64,000 nucleotides of DNA from Cellulomonas cellasea (GCF_030372105.1 NZ_JAUDBQ010000002.1:62001-126000); one strand, 5' to 3'. Counted from the stretch's first letter, positions 8,371-18,132 are shown. Notes: a model not told the origin generated them from the letters alone. Numbers and translations: made by a program.

Positions 8371-9402
8371 ATGAGCCTTCCGACCGTCCACCGCCTGCGC
8401 CACGTCGCCGCGCTGCCCGTCGCCGCCGCGCTGGCCCTGGGCCTCGCCGCCTGCGCCGCACCCGTCGCCGAGGCGCCCGAGGCAGCCGCGCCGGCGCCCA
8501 CCGCGCCCACCACCGCGGGCTTCACCCCGCTGACCGTCGACAACTGCGGTGTCGAGGTCGCCTTCGACGCGCCGCCCGAGCGTGTGGTGACGATCAAGTC
8601 GACGGCGACCGAGACGATGCTCGCCCTCGGGCTCGAGGACCGCCTGGTCGGCACGGCGTTCAGCGACGGCCCCGTGCCCTATGACCTCGCGGCCGCCTAC
8701 GCGTCCGTCCCCGTGCTCTCCGAGAAGGTTCCCGGCCAGGAGGCGCTGCTCACCAGCGAGCCCGACCTGGTCTACGCCGGCTGGGAGTCCAACTTCTCCG
8801 CCGAGGGCGCCGGGGAGCGCGAGGCGCTCGCCACGCTCGACATCGCCAGCTACGTGTCGCCCGCCGCCTGCCAGGGCGACGGCTACCAGCCCGACCCGCT
8901 GACCTTTGACGGGGTCTTCGACGGCATCCGGGAGGTCGCCGCGATCTTCGGCGTGCCCGAGCGCGCGGAGGAGCTCGTCGCCGAGCAGCAGGCCACGCTC
9001 GACGGGGTCGACGCGCCGGCGGCGCCGACCACCGCCCTGTGGTTCAGCTCCGGCTCGGACACCCCCTACGTCGGGGCGGGCATCGGCGCGCCGCAGATGA
9101 TCATGGAGGCCGCCGGGCTGACGAACATCTTCGCCGACGTGCACGAGTCCTGGACGTCGGTGGGCTGGGAGCAGGTCGTGGCCGCCGACCCCGACGTCAT
9201 CGTGCTGGTCGACTCCGCCTGGGGCTCCACGGAGAAGAAGATCGGCGTGCTCGAGGCCAACCCCGCCACGAGCCAGCTCACCGCGGTGCGCGAGAAGCGC
9301 TACCTGGTGGTGCCGTTCCCCGCCTCCGAGGCCGGAGTCCGCAACGCCGACGCCGTGGCCGACCTCGTGGCCCAGCTCGCCGCGCTCCCGGCGGTGGGCT
9401 GA
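8371..9402 (+). CDS. Proposed F420-0 ABC transporter, substrate-binding lipoprotein
   Basis: 343 aa from ATG at 8371, with GGAG ten bases upstream. The signal peptide ends in lipobox LAAC (Cys28), followed by an Ala/Pro linker. The rest is a BtuF/FhuD-class (cluster A-II) binding protein: RVVTIKSTATETMLALG near the start of the mature domain and LTSEPDLVYAGW in the middle. It delivers ligand to the permease encoded six bases downstream. The assignment to coenzyme F420-0 (F420 without its polyglutamate tail) follows the TIGRFAMs proposal for an actinobacterial three-gene cassette found with cofE. Here cofE and FGD lie within 3 kb. A siderophore or cobalamin ligand remains possible from the fold alone. 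Confidence 0.78.
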   Translation: MSLPTVHRLRHVAALPVAAALALGLAACAAPVAEAPEAAAPAPTAPTTAGFTPLTVDNCGVEVAFDAPPERVVTIKSTATETMLALGLEDRLVGTAFSDGPVPYDLAAAYASVPVLSEKVPGQEALLTSEPDLVYAGWESNFSAEGAGEREALATLDIASYVSPAACQGDGYQPDPLTFDGVFDGIREVAAIFGVPERAEELVAEQQATLDGVDAPAAPTTALWFSSGSDTPYVGAGIGAPQMIMEAAGLTNIFADVHESWTSVGWEQVVAADPDVIVLVDSAWGSTEKKIGVLEANPATSQLTAVREKRYLVVPFPASEAGVRNADAVADLVAQLAALPAVG

Positions 9403-9407
9403 CGCCC

Positions 9408-10568
9408 ATGACCCGCCCGACCGACGTGCCGCCGCCGACCGCGCAGCCACCGCTCAGCGCGGCGGCACGGTCGAGCGCGCGGCTCGGCGGCACGGCGGTG
9501 GAGCCGGAGCCGACGCCGAGCGGCACGGTGGGCGCGGCGGGCGGCGCTCGGACCGGCGGCCTGCGGCTAGCAGGCCTCGTCCTGGCGCTGGCGGCCGTGC
9601 TCGTCGTCACCATCCTGGTCAGCGTGACGATCGGACCGGCGGACATCGCCGTCGCGGACGTGTTGCGCAGCATCGGCCACCACCTCGGGCTGGCCGCCGA
9701 GGCGCCCGCCCGGCTGACGGACGCGATCGTCTGGGAGCTGCGGCTGCCGCGCGTGCTGACCGCCGCCGCGGTGGGCGCCGGGCTGGCCGTCGCGGGGGCT
9801 GTGATGCAGAGCCTGACCCGCAACCCGCTGGCGGACCCGTACCTGCTGGGCCTCTCGTCGGGGGCGTCCCTGGGCGCCGTCGCGGTGCTGCTGCTGGGCG
9901 TCGCGGTGGCGCTGCCCGCTGCGGCCTTCGTGGGCGCCCTGGCGGCCCTCGCCGCGACGATGGCGCTGGCCGGCTCGCTGGGCGCGCTGACGCCCACGCG
10001 AACGGTCCTGGCCGGGCTGGCCGTGTCCCAGCTGTGCGCGGCGGCGACCAGCTTCGTCATCTTCTGGTCGGCGACGGGCGACTCGTATCGGGAGATCCTG
10101 GGCTGGCTGCTTGGCTCGCTGGCCGGGTCCACGTGGGCGTCGGTGGCGATCGCCGGCACTGCGGTGCTTGTGCTCGGCTCCGCGCTGGTGGGCGCCGGGC
10201 GCACCCTCGACGCGTTCGCGTTCGGCGACACCGCCGCCGCCGCGCTGGGGGTCCACGTGCCGCGCACCCGCTGGGTGCTGCTCACCCTGGTGGCGCTGCT
10301 CACCGGCGCGCTGGTGTCCGTGAGCGGCTCGATCGGCTTCCTCGGGCTCGTGCTGCCGCATGCGGTGCGCTTCGTGGTGGGCGCCCGGCACCGGCTGCTG
10401 TTGCCGGTCGCCGCGCTGGTGGGCGCCAGCTTCCTGGTGTGGGCGGACACGGCGGCGCGCACGGTCTTCGAGCCGCGCGAGCTGCCCGTCGGGATCCTCA
10501 CGGCGTTCCTCGGGGCCCCGGTGTTCGCCTGGCTGCTGTACCGCAGCCGCACGGAGGCCGTCGCATGA
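9408..10568 (+). CDS. Proposed F420-0 ABC transporter, permease
   Basis: 386 aa from ATG at 9408, only five bases after the binding-protein stop. After about 48 polar Ala/Gly/Pro-rich residues there are roughly ten hydrophobic helices of the FecCD/BtuC class. Family motifs are ELRLPRVLTAAAVGAGLAVAG and MQSLTRNPLADPYLLGLSSG (coupling region) and FLGLVLPHAVRF near the C-terminus. It is the membrane channel of a type II importer. The gene ends in an ATGA overlap with the ATPase gene, so the three genes are one transcription unit. Confidence 0.82.
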   Translation: MTRPTDVPPPTAQPPLSAAARSSARLGGTAVEPEPTPSGTVGAAGGARTGGLRLAGLVLALAAVLVVTILVSVTIGPADIAVADVLRSIGHHLGLAAEAPARLTDAIVWELRLPRVLTAAAVGAGLAVAGAVMQSLTRNPLADPYLLGLSSGASLGAVAVLLLGVAVALPAAAFVGALAALAATMALAGSLGALTPTRTVLAGLAVSQLCAAATSFVIFWSATGDSYREILGWLLGSLAGSTWASVAIAGTAVLVLGSALVGAGRTLDAFAFGDTAAAALGVHVPRTRWVLLTLVALLTGALVSVSGSIGFLGLVLPHAVRFVVGARHRLLLPVAALVGASFLVWADTAARTVFEPRELPVGILTAFLGAPVFAWLLYRSRTEAVA

Positions 10569-11338
10569 GCCTGGACGCGCAGGGCCTGGGGTGGTCGGTC
10601 GCCGGCCGCCTGATCATCGACGACATCGAGGTGCGGGTGGGGCCGGGCACGCTCACCGGGCTGCTGGGCCCCAACGGCTCCGGCAAGTCCACACTGCTGC
10701 GGCTCGTGGCGGGCATCACGTCCCCCGACGCCGGGCGCGTGCTGCTCGACGGCACGGACCTGCGCGGCATCGGCCGCCGCGAGCGCGCGCAGCGTGTCGC
10801 CCTGGTGGAGCAGGAGTCGAGCACCGACCTGCCGCTCACCGTGCACGACGCCGTGCTGCTGGGCCGGACCCCGCACCGCTCCCGGTGGGCGGGCGACTCC
10901 GAGCAGGACCTCGCGGTGGCGGCGGAGGCGCTCGCGTCCGTGGGCGCCGCGGACCTGGCCGGGCGCCGGCTGGACACGCTGTCCGGTGGGGAGCGCCAGC
11001 GCGTGCACCTGGCCCGGGCGCTCGCCCAGCAGCCGCGGCTACTGCTGCTCGACGAGCCCACGAACCATCTCGATGTGAACGCGCAGCTCGTCACCCTGGG
11101 CCTGGTGCGCACCCTCGCGGACGCCGGCACGGGGGTGCTCGCCGCGCTGCACGACCTCAACCTCGCCGCCGCGTACTGCGACGAGGTGGTGCTGCTGTCC
11201 GCGGGCCGGGTGGTCGCCGCCGGGCCGCCGGAGCAGGTGCTCGTGCCCGAGGTGGTGGACCCGGTGTACGGGGTGAGCACCACGGTGCTGCGGCACCCGG
11301 GCACCGGCCGGCCCATCCTGGCCTTCGACCCCGCCTGA
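10565..11338 (+). CDS. Proposed F420-0 ABC transporter, ATP-binding protein
   Basis: 257 aa from ATG at 10565, overlapping the permease stop by four bases. It has Walker A GPNGSGKST (near 33), a Q-loop around VALVEQE, signature LSGGERQR, Walker B LLLLDEPTNHLD and switch His in AALHDLNLA. The layout and NHLD motif are those of the FecE/BtuD/FhuC subfamily, which energises uptake of metal chelates and cofactors. No terminator-like hairpin is obvious after it. Confidence 0.85.
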   Translation: MSLDAQGLGWSVAGRLIIDDIEVRVGPGTLTGLLGPNGSGKSTLLRLVAGITSPDAGRVLLDGTDLRGIGRRERAQRVALVEQESSTDLPLTVHDAVLLGRTPHRSRWAGDSEQDLAVAAEALASVGAADLAGRRLDTLSGGERQRVHLARALAQQPRLLLLDEPTNHLDVNAQLVTLGLVRTLADAGTGVLAALHDLNLAAAYCDEVVLLSAGRVVAAGPPEQVLVPEVVDPVYGVSTTVLRHPGTGRPILAFDPA

Positions 11339-11439
11339 GCCCGCCCGCGCCGATCGGGCGAATAGGCGCGAACTGCGCACATGGGACTCGGCCCTGCCTC
11401 TAGGGTCGGGGCTCCGCGCCGGCGACGGAAGGCCCCCGC

Positions 11440-11871
11440 ATGTCCGCCCCCACGTCCTTTCTCCTCGCCGCCGTCGCCAGCCTCGCGGTGGCTGTGGTGC
11501 TCCTCACCGTCGGGCTGCGCCAGGTGGGCGCGGCCCGCCGCGTCGACCGGGTGCGTCTGCCCGCCCGGCTGCTGCACCGCCCGTGGTGGGGCTCCAGCGT
11601 CGTCGTCGTGGAGTACCCGGCGCCTGACGGCTCTCCCCTGGTCGCGCGGATGAAGATGTTCTTCGTCTACGCCCCCGGGGCCTCCTACGAGTTCGATGGC
11701 ACGGTCTGGGCGAACCGGAACGACCCCACGGATGTCACTCCCCGGCAGACAGGACGCGTGACGGCGGGCGCCGTCGTGGCGATCGTCGGCGCGACGTTCC
11801 TGCTCGTCGCGTTCGGCACGGGGCTCGCCTCGGCGATCATCGCGGCTAGCGAGTCGATCACCGCGGCATAG
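11440..11871 (+). CDS. DUF3592-like two-helix membrane protein
   Basis: 143 aa from ATG at 11440, preceded by GGAAGG. There is one hydrophobic helix at residues about 6-26 and a second at about 110-135. The intervening region (RHRPWWG-like start, then a SYEFDGTVWANRNDP stretch) resembles DUF3592 proteins, whose beta domain usually faces outside or into the cytoplasm between two helices. Function unknown. It is convergent with cofE, with 31 bases between the stops. Co-transcription with the importer is possible (101-bp gap) but not shown. Confidence 0.65.
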   Translation: MSAPTSFLLAAVASLAVAVVLLTVGLRQVGAARRVDRVRLPARLLHRPWWGSSVVVVEYPAPDGSPLVARMKMFFVYAPGASYEFDGTVWANRNDPTDVTPRQTGRVTAGAVVAIVGATFLLVAFGTGLASAIIAASESITAA

Positions 11872-11902
11872 CCGATGCGTGGGGCAGCGGCGTAGCCGCC
11901 GC

Positions 11903-12685
11903 CTACGGCGCGTCGCCGGCCGTGGCGTCCTTCCAGCCGTCCGCGTACGCCTCGGCGCTGCCGCGCGCGAACATGTCGTCGGGCCCGGTGCGCACCAGGC
12001 TGCGCGCCCCCGGGCCGTCGTCCTGGGTGACGTGGCGGCCGAGCCCGCGCACGAGCGCCACCGGCCGCCCATCCGCCTTGCCCTTGACCAGCTCGGCGGC
12101 CGCCGCGATCTCGTCGGCCACGGCGGCCTGGCTGACCTGCAGCGCGCGCCCGTGGGAGTCGAGCGTGCCGCGCAGGTCCTCGAGCACCGCCACCCCGGCG
12201 GCCCCGATCGCCAGGTCGGTCTGTCCGAGCCGCCACGGCCGCCCGGCGGTGTCGCTGAGGATCACGCCGATCCGCACGCCGTAGCGCCGCTGCAATCCGT
12301 GGCGCAGGGCCCTGGCCGAGGCGTCCGGGTCGAGCGGAAGCAGCAAGACGGTGCCCTCGGCGGTGTTGCTGGAGTCGACGCCGGCGGCGGCCATCACCAG
12401 GCCGAGCCGGTTCTCGACGATCCGAGTCACCCCGCCGGCGTGCTCGCGGGTGGCGACCACGCGGACCGTCTCGTCGGTGATCGCCTGCTCGCGGTCGGCA
12501 GCGGCCACGATGCGCCCCTCGGCCTTCGAGACGATCTTGCTGGTCACCACCAGCACATCGCCCTCCTGCAAGCGCTGCTCGGGCGACCCGGCGTCGAGCG
12601 AAGCGCCGATCAGCGCCACCACGTCGTCCCCGGGCGACACCTCGGGAATGCCCGCCAGCGCCCAGACGCGCATCCCCTCGCTCAT
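11903..12685 (-). CDS. cofE: Coenzyme F420-0:L-glutamate ligase, single-domain
   Basis: 260 aa from ATG at 12685. It adds gamma-linked glutamates to F420-0 using GTP, completing the cofactor tail in the cytoplasm. Family features are DVVALI, a [17 protein letters not shown] stretch near residue 45, and the active-site signature [18 protein letters not shown] near 145-162. It ends after the CofE domain and lacks the C-terminal FMN-binding nitroreductase-like domain of the longer mycobacterial FbiB. Its ATG overlaps the FGD stop (ATGA), so the two are translationally coupled. No F420-0 biosynthesis gene is visible nearby, consistent with use of imported F420-0. Confidence 0.92.
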   Translation of the reverse strand: MSEGMRVWALAGIPEVSPGDDVVALIGASLDAGSPEQRLQEGDVLVVTSKIVSKAEGRIVAAADREQAITDETVRVVATREHAGGVTRIVENRLGLVMAAAGVDSSNTAEGTVLLLPLDPDASARALRHGLQRRYGVRIGVILSDTAGRPWRLGQTDLAIGAAGVAVLEDLRGTLDSHGRALQVSQAAVADEIAAAAELVKGKADGRPVALVRGLGRHVTQDDGPGARSLVRTGPDDMFARGSAEAYADGWKDATAGDAP

Positions 12686-13683
12686 CGGACCAGGGCCGGC
12701 AGCACGTCGCGACCGAACACGTCGATCCACTCGCGCTGGTTGCGGCCGACGTTGTGCAGGTAGACGCGGTCGAAGCCGAGGTCCACGTACTTCTGGATCG
12801 CGGCACGGTGCACGTCCGGGTCGGCGGAGATGACCATCCGGCCCTCGAAGTCCTCGGGGCGCACCAGCTTGGCCATCTGCTCGAAGTCGAAGGGCGAGCG
12901 GATGTCGGCCTTGGGGAACTTCATGCCGCCGTTGGGCCACTCGGTCATCGCGTTGGCCATCGCCTGCTCGTCGGTCTCGGCCCACGACAGGTGGACCTGC
13001 AGCACCTTGGGCATCGACTCGGGGTCGCGCCCCGACTCGCGCGCGCCCTCGGCGAACTTGGCGAAGAGCCCGGAGATCTTCTCCAGCGGCGCCCCGACGG
13101 TGATGAGGCCGTCGGCGTGCCGCCCGGCGCGCTTGGCCGTGACGGGCCCCGCGGTGGCGACGAGGATCTCCGGCGCGACGTCGGGCATGGTCCACAGGCG
13201 CGTGGACTCGTGCTTGTAGAACGTGCCCGAGTGCTTGGTGTCCTTGCCCGCGAGCGACGCCGCGAACAGCTTCTTGATGATGTCGATGGCCTCGAACATC
13301 CGGTTGATGCGCTCGGGGGCCTCGGGCCAGTACTGGGCTGTGACGTGCTCGTTGAGCGCCTCGCCGGAGCCGAGCCCGAGCCAGTGCCGCCCGGGGTACA
13401 TCGCGGCGAGCGTCGCCGAGGCCTGCGCGACCATCGTGGGGTGCCACCGGAATGTCGGGGCCGTGACCCCGGGGCCGATGTCGCCGACTGTGCGCTCGCC
13501 CAGCGCCGTGAGCACGTTCCACACGAAGGCGGCCTCGCCCTGTGCGGGCAGCCACGGCTGGTAGTGGTCGGCGGCCATCACCCCGGAGAACCCACGCGAC
13601 TCCGCGTAGGCCGAGAGCTCCACCACCTCGGTCGGGTGGAACTGCTCCAGCGCCGCCGCATACCCGACCGTCAACCCGCTCAC
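12682..13683 (-). CDS. fgd: F420-dependent glucose-6-phosphate dehydrogenase
   Basis: 333 aa from GTG at 13683. The GTG nine bases further upstream is disfavoured because it lies inside the AGAGGT ribosome-binding site. The enzyme oxidises glucose 6-phosphate to 6-phosphogluconolactone and reduces F420 to F420H2. It is a luciferase-like TIM barrel: [12 protein letters not shown] at the start, AADHYQPW (the His and Trp used for hydride transfer and substrate contact in FGD1), [11 protein letters not shown] (the catalytic Glu) and NMVGxNQ-like [10 protein letters not shown] near the end. It precedes cofE in a two-gene operon. Confidence 0.93.
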   Translation of the reverse strand: MSGLTVGYAAALEQFHPTEVVELSAYAESRGFSGVMAADHYQPWLPAQGEAAFVWNVLTALGERTVGDIGPGVTAPTFRWHPTMVAQASATLAAMYPGRHWLGLGSGEALNEHVTAQYWPEAPERINRMFEAIDIIKKLFAASLAGKDTKHSGTFYKHESTRLWTMPDVAPEILVATAGPVTAKRAGRHADGLITVGAPLEKISGLFAKFAEGARESGRDPESMPKVLQVHLSWAETDEQAMANAMTEWPNGGMKFPKADIRSPFDFEQMAKLVRPEDFEGRMVISADPDVHRAAIQKYVDLGFDRVYLHNVGRNQREWIDVFGRDVLPALVR

Positions 13684-13960
13684 GTGCCGCACCTCTCGTC
13701 GTCCTGTCCGGGCCTCGCCGTGCCCATCGCGCGGCGACCGCCGGGCTCCTCGGCAGACTAACCCCGCCGCGCGCGGGGAAGGTGTGGTCGGCGGAGCCCT
13801 TCGGACCAGTTCTCCGCAAAGGCTCGCAAGATAGTAGAACTTTCACGTACTCTCGTCCGTTGACCCACTGTCCGCGCACCGCCGCGGCTCCTGGACGCCC
13901 GCACGGCCGCCCAGACGACACCGCTCGCGGCGCCCCGTGAGCCCGACGAGGGACGACACG
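13684..13960. other. Divergent intergenic region between fgd and the DUF3105 gene
   Basis: 277 bases with a locally AT-rich core around 13815-13855 (aagatagtagaactttcacg). This is unusual for the window and probably holds the fgd-cofE and DUF3105 promoters. On the minus strand TACTAT is a reasonable -10 for fgd, but I see no convincing -35 at the right distance. No RNA gene or repeat was recognised. Confidence 0.4.
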
Positions 13961-14617
13961 ATGAGCGCTGGCAAGAGCACGAACAAGGCCGCGGCAGCCG
14001 AGCGGCAGGCGGCACTGGCCGCCGTCAAGGCGAGCCAGAAGAAGCAGGAGCGGCGGCGCACCGTGCTGATCTCGTCGATCGCCGGCGCGCTCGTGGTCGG
14101 CCTCGTCGGTGTCACCTCCGTGGTCCTGGTGAACGAGAACCGCAAGAACGCGGCAGTCGAGGCCAAGGCCGCCGAGCCGGTCGACGGCGTCGCGGACGTC
14201 CGCGAGGGCCTCACGTCGAACCACGTCACCACGGTGGTGGACTACGCACAGGACCCGCCGGCCGGCGGCGACCACGCGGCGGCCTGGCTGAACTGCGGCG
14301 TCTACACCGAACCGGTGCCCAATGAGAACGCGGTGCACTCCCTCGAGCACGGCGCCGTGTGGCTCACCTACGACCCGTCGCTGCCCGCGGACCAGGTGGC
14401 CCTCCTGGAGAAGTACTCGTCCGAGAACGCGTACGTCATCGTCAGCCCGTATGAGGGCCTCTCCGCGCCCGTGGTCGCCTCGTCCTGGGGCTACCAGCTC
14501 GAGCTCGACGGCGCCGACGACGAGCGCCTGCCCGTCTTCGTGCGCAAGTACCTGCTCAACCCCGAGCTGCCCGAGGTCGGCGCGCTGTGCTCGAGCGGAG
14601 TCGGCACGCCGGCATGA
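13961..14617 (+). CDS. DUF3105 membrane-anchored protein
   Basis: 218 aa, ATG at 13961 with GAGGG upstream. A charged, Lys/Arg/Gln-rich cytoplasmic head (1-38) is followed by one membrane helix (about 40-62). The extracytoplasmic DUF3105 domain contains [20 protein letters not shown], the [27 protein letters not shown] core and a conserved HGAV with nearby histidines that could bind metal. Function unknown. It overlaps the DUF305 gene by ATGA, a pairing that recurs in actinobacteria. Confidence 0.88.
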   Translation: MSAGKSTNKAAAAERQAALAAVKASQKKQERRRTVLISSIAGALVVGLVGVTSVVLVNENRKNAAVEAKAAEPVDGVADVREGLTSNHVTTVVDYAQDPPAGGDHAAAWLNCGVYTEPVPNENAVHSLEHGAVWLTYDPSLPADQVALLEKYSSENAYVIVSPYEGLSAPVVASSWGYQLELDGADDERLPVFVRKYLLNPELPEVGALCSSGVGTPA

Positions 14618-15354
14618 GCACCGCCCAGCAGGCCCCGGACCCGCTCCAGGAGGAGCCCGCCGCCCAGCACCGCTCGGCGCTGGCCTCTGCGCTGCGCCCG
14701 CTCGGCCCGGCCACGCTCGCCGTCATCGCCGTCCTGGTCACGCTCGCGCTCGTGGCGGGCGCGCTGATCGGGTCCGCGCTGGTGCGCCAGCCCGCGCTGA
14801 CGGCCGCGGGCGACTCGTCAGTGGACGCCGGGTTCGCACGCGACATGTCCGTGCACCACGCCCAGGCCGTGCAGCTCTCGGTGCTGGTGCGCGACCGGAG
14901 CACCGACGACGAGCTGCGGGCCGTGGCACTCGACATGCTCACCAGCCAGCAGCAGCAGATCGGCCAGATGTACGCCTGGCTGCAGATGTGGGGCCTGCCG
15001 CAGGCCGGCGCGGACGCGCCGATGGCGTGGATGGCGGCCGACCACGCGCACGGCGGCTCCGCGGCGGCGCCCGGCGACGACGCGCCCACCGGCCACGCGG
15101 CGATGCCCGGCTGGGTCACCGCGGCAGACCTGGCCCGGCTGGAGGCCGCGGACGGGGTGGACGCGGAGCGGCTGTTCCTCCAGTTGATGATCCCGCACCA
15201 CGTCGGCGGCGTGGAGATGGCCCAGGCGGCCGTCGATCGCGCGGGCCAGGCGGAGGTCCGACGCCTGGCCGCCGGCATCGTCGCGGCGCAGACCAAAGAG
15301 CTGACAGTGCTGCAGGACCTGCTCGACGCGCGTGGCGGCCCGCTGCCCGGGTGA
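14614..15354 (+). CDS. DUF305 family membrane-anchored protein
   Basis: 246 aa from ATG at 14614, overlapping the DUF3105 stop. One membrane helix is at about 33-55. The exported part is a ferritin-like DUF305 bundle with the two family histidine pairs, [13 protein letters not shown] near 77 and [14 protein letters not shown] near 190, plus M/H-rich stretches ([18 protein letters not shown]). These patterns suggest metal (copper-like) binding, but no activity is established for this copy. It is probably the partner of the preceding DUF3105 protein. Confidence 0.88.
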   Translation: MSTAQQAPDPLQEEPAAQHRSALASALRPLGPATLAVIAVLVTLALVAGALIGSALVRQPALTAAGDSSVDAGFARDMSVHHAQAVQLSVLVRDRSTDDELRAVALDMLTSQQQQIGQMYAWLQMWGLPQAGADAPMAWMAADHAHGGSAAAPGDDAPTGHAAMPGWVTAADLARLEAADGVDAERLFLQLMIPHHVGGVEMAQAAVDRAGQAEVRRLAAGIVAAQTKELTVLQDLLDARGGPLPG

Positions 15355-15416
15355 CGGCCGGCCCGGCGCTGGACCTGTGCACCGACGGGCGCCGGGATCT
15401 GGGAAGATAGTCCACC

Positions 15417-18119
15417 ATGAGCGACCTGAGTGCCGACCAGTCCCCCGACGCGACCACCGCCCCGCGAACCACGGCCCACCAGGTACCGGACAAGGTCTCG
15501 CTCGACGGGCTCGAGCAGCGCTGGGACGCCGCCTGGAACGAGCAGGGCACGTACTCCTTCGACCGCACGAAGCCGCGCGAGGCCGTGTACTCGATCGACA
15601 CGCCCCCGCCCACGGTCTCCGGCTCGCTGCACGTGGGCCACGTCTTCTCGTACACGCACACCGACGTGGTGGCGCGCTTCCAGCGCATGCGCGGGCGCGA
15701 GGTGTTCTACCCGATGGGCTGGGACGACAACGGCCTGCCCACTGAGCGTCGCGTGCAGAACTACTTCGGGGTGCGCTGCGACCCGTCGCTGCCCTACGAC
15801 CCCGACTTCACGCCGCCGCAGGTGGGCGGCGAGGGCACGAGCGGCCGCGCCGCCGAGCAGCTGCCCATCTCCCGCAGGAACTTCGTCGAGCTGTGCGAGC
15901 GGCTCACCGTCGAGGACGAGCGCCAGTTCGAGGCGCTGTGGCGCCACCTGGGCCTGTCGGTCGACTGGTCGCACCACTACCAGACGATCTCGGCCGAGGC
16001 CCGCGCGGTGGCCCAGCAGGCATTCCTGCGCAACCTGTCGCGAGGCGAGGCGTACCAGGCCGAGGCGCCGGGCCTGTGGGACGTGACGTTCCAGACGGCA
16101 GTGGCCCAGGCCGAGCTCGAGGCCCGCGACTACCCGGGCGCCTTCCACAAGGTGGCGTTCCACCGCGTGAACGAGGACGGCTCCACCGGCGAGCCGGTCT
16201 ACATCGAGACCACCCGCCCCGAGCTGCTGCCCGCCGTCGTCGCGCTCATCGCGCACCCCGATGACGAGCGCTTCCAGCACCTGTTCGGCACGACGGTCCG
16301 CTCCCCGCTGTTCGGCGTGGAGATCCCGGTGCTGGCCCACCCCGGCGCCGAGCCCGACAAGGGCGCGGGCATCGCGATGTGCTGCACGTTCGGCGATCTG
16401 ACCGACGTGACCTGGTGGCGTGAGCTGCGCTTGCCGACCCGCTCGGTGATCGGCCGCGACGGCCGCCTGCTGCGCGAGGTCCCGGCCTGGCTGGTGGACG
16501 GCGCCTCGGCGGCCGCCCCGGCGCTGTGGTCGGAGCTCGCGGGCAAGACGACGTTCTCGGCGCGCGCCGTGATCGTGGACGCGCTGCGCGAGAGCGGCGA
16601 CCTGGACGGCGAGCCGGTGGCCACGCAGCGCAAGGCGAACTTCTTCGAGAAGGGCGACAAGCCCCTCGAGATCGTCACGTCGCGCCAGTGGTACCTGCGC
16701 AACGGCGGCCGCGACGTCGCGCTGCGCGAGGAACTGCTCAAGCGGGGCGAGGAGCTGGACTTCCACCCCGAGTTCATGGGCGTGCGGTACGAGAACTGGG
16801 TCGGCGGCCTGAACGGCGACTGGCTGATCTCGCGCCAGCGCTTCTTCGGGGTGCCGTTCCCGGTCTGGTACCCGCTGGACGCGGACGGCCACCCCGTCTA
16901 CGACCGCCCGCTCCTGCCGAGCGAGGACGCCCTGCCCGTCGACCCGGCGAGCGACGTGCCCGCGGGGTACACCGAGGAGCAGCGCGGCGTGCCCGGCGGC
17001 TTCATCGGCGACCCGGATGTCATGGACACCTGGGCCACGAGCTCGCTGACCCCGCAGATCGCGGGCGGCTGGCGCACCGACCCCGACCTGTTCGCCCGGG
17101 TGTTCCCGATGAACCTGCGCCCGCAGGGCCAGGACATCATCCGCACGTGGCTGTTCTCCACGGTGGTCCGCTCGCACCTGGAGCATGGCTCGCTGCCGTG
17201 GTCGGACGCTGCGATCAGCGGCTGGATCCTCGACCCGGACCGCAAGAAGATGAGCAAGTCCAAGGGCAACGTCGTCACGCCGATGGGGCTGCTCGAGGAG
17301 CACGGCTCGGACGCCGTGCGGTACTGGGCGGCCTCGGCGCGCCTGGGCACCGACGCGGCCTTCGAGGTCGGCCAGATGAAGATCGGCCGCCGCCTGGCCA
17401 TCAAGGTGCTGAACGCGAGCAAGTTCGTGCTGTCCTTCGGCTCCCCGGAGCAGCGCGACCGCCTGCTGGACCCGGCGCTGGTGACAGTGCCGCTGGACCG
17501 GGCGGCGCTCGCCGGCCTGGCCGAGGTCGTGGACCGCGCCACGGCGGCCCTCGACGCCTATGACCACACGCGCGCCCTGGAGCTCGCCGAGACGTACTTC
17601 TGGACGTTCTGCGACGACTACCTGGAGCTCGTCAAGGACCGCGCCTACGCGGGCGGGGCCTCCGACGACGAGGTCTCCGCGGAGACGGCCTCGGCCCGGG
17701 CGGCGCTCGGCATCGCGCTGGACACGCTGCTGCGGCTGTTCGCGCCGGTGCTGCCGTTCGCGACCGAGGAGGTCTGGTCGTGGTGGCGCGAGGGCTCGGT
17801 GCACCGCGCGCCTTGGCCGTCCGCGGAGCCGCTGCGCGCGGTGGCGGGCGACGCCGACCCGGCAGTCGTGGGCGCCGCGGGCGCCGCGCTGGCCGCGCTG
17901 CGCAAGGTCAAGTCGGAGGCGAAGGCCTCGATGCGCACGGAGATCGCCCAGGTCACGCTCGTGGTGCCGCCCGCCCTGACCGCCGGGGTGCAGGCCGCCC
18001 TGGACGACGTCCGGGCTGCCGGGCGGGTCGTCGGCGAGCTCGACCTCGTGGCCGAGGACGGCGAGACCGTCGTCGCGCGTGACGCCGAGCTCCTGCCGGC
18101 CCCGCCGAAGAACCGCTGA
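15417..18119 (+). CDS. valS: Valine--tRNA ligase
   Basis: 900 aa, ATG at 15417. It charges tRNA-Val and edits mischarged threonine. Class I signatures are PPPTVSGSLHVGHVF (HIGH motif, near 63-77) and KKMSKSKGN (near 617). The CP1 editing domain follows YIETTRPELLPA, and the anticodon-binding helical domain follows the KMSKS loop. The opening sequence and the lack of a long C-terminal coiled coil match the type 2 (archaeal-like) ValRS typical of actinobacteria. A strong hairpin terminator follows the stop codon. Confidence 0.95.
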   Translation: MSDLSADQSPDATTAPRTTAHQVPDKVSLDGLEQRWDAAWNEQGTYSFDRTKPREAVYSIDTPPPTVSGSLHVGHVFSYTHTDVVARFQRMRGREVFYPMGWDDNGLPTERRVQNYFGVRCDPSLPYDPDFTPPQVGGEGTSGRAAEQLPISRRNFVELCERLTVEDERQFEALWRHLGLSVDWSHHYQTISAEARAVAQQAFLRNLSRGEAYQAEAPGLWDVTFQTAVAQAELEARDYPGAFHKVAFHRVNEDGSTGEPVYIETTRPELLPAVVALIAHPDDERFQHLFGTTVRSPLFGVEIPVLAHPGAEPDKGAGIAMCCTFGDLTDVTWWRELRLPTRSVIGRDGRLLREVPAWLVDGASAAAPALWSELAGKTTFSARAVIVDALRESGDLDGEPVATQRKANFFEKGDKPLEIVTSRQWYLRNGGRDVALREELLKRGEELDFHPEFMGVRYENWVGGLNGDWLISRQRFFGVPFPVWYPLDADGHPVYDRPLLPSEDALPVDPASDVPAGYTEEQRGVPGGFIGDPDVMDTWATSSLTPQIAGGWRTDPDLFARVFPMNLRPQGQDIIRTWLFSTVVRSHLEHGSLPWSDAAISGWILDPDRKKMSKSKGNVVTPMGLLEEHGSDAVRYWAASARLGTDAAFEVGQMKIGRRLAIKVLNASKFVLSFGSPEQRDRLLDPALVTVPLDRAALAGLAEVVDRATAALDAYDHTRALELAETYFWTFCDDYLELVKDRAYAGGASDDEVSAETASARAALGIALDTLLRLFAPVLPFATEEVWSWWREGSVHRAPWPSAEPLRAVAGDADPAVVGAAGAALAALRKVKSEAKASMRTEIAQVTLVVPPALTAGVQAALDDVRAAGRVVGELDLVAEDGETVVARDAELLPAPPKNR

Positions 18120-18132
18120 CGCACGCTCCCTG

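Noticed and set aside
11903-14350. Apparent 815-residue protein ending in CofE
   Set aside because: The N-terminal 550 residues are the wrong frame of fgd and the intergenic region. CofE starts at 12685 by ATGA overlap.
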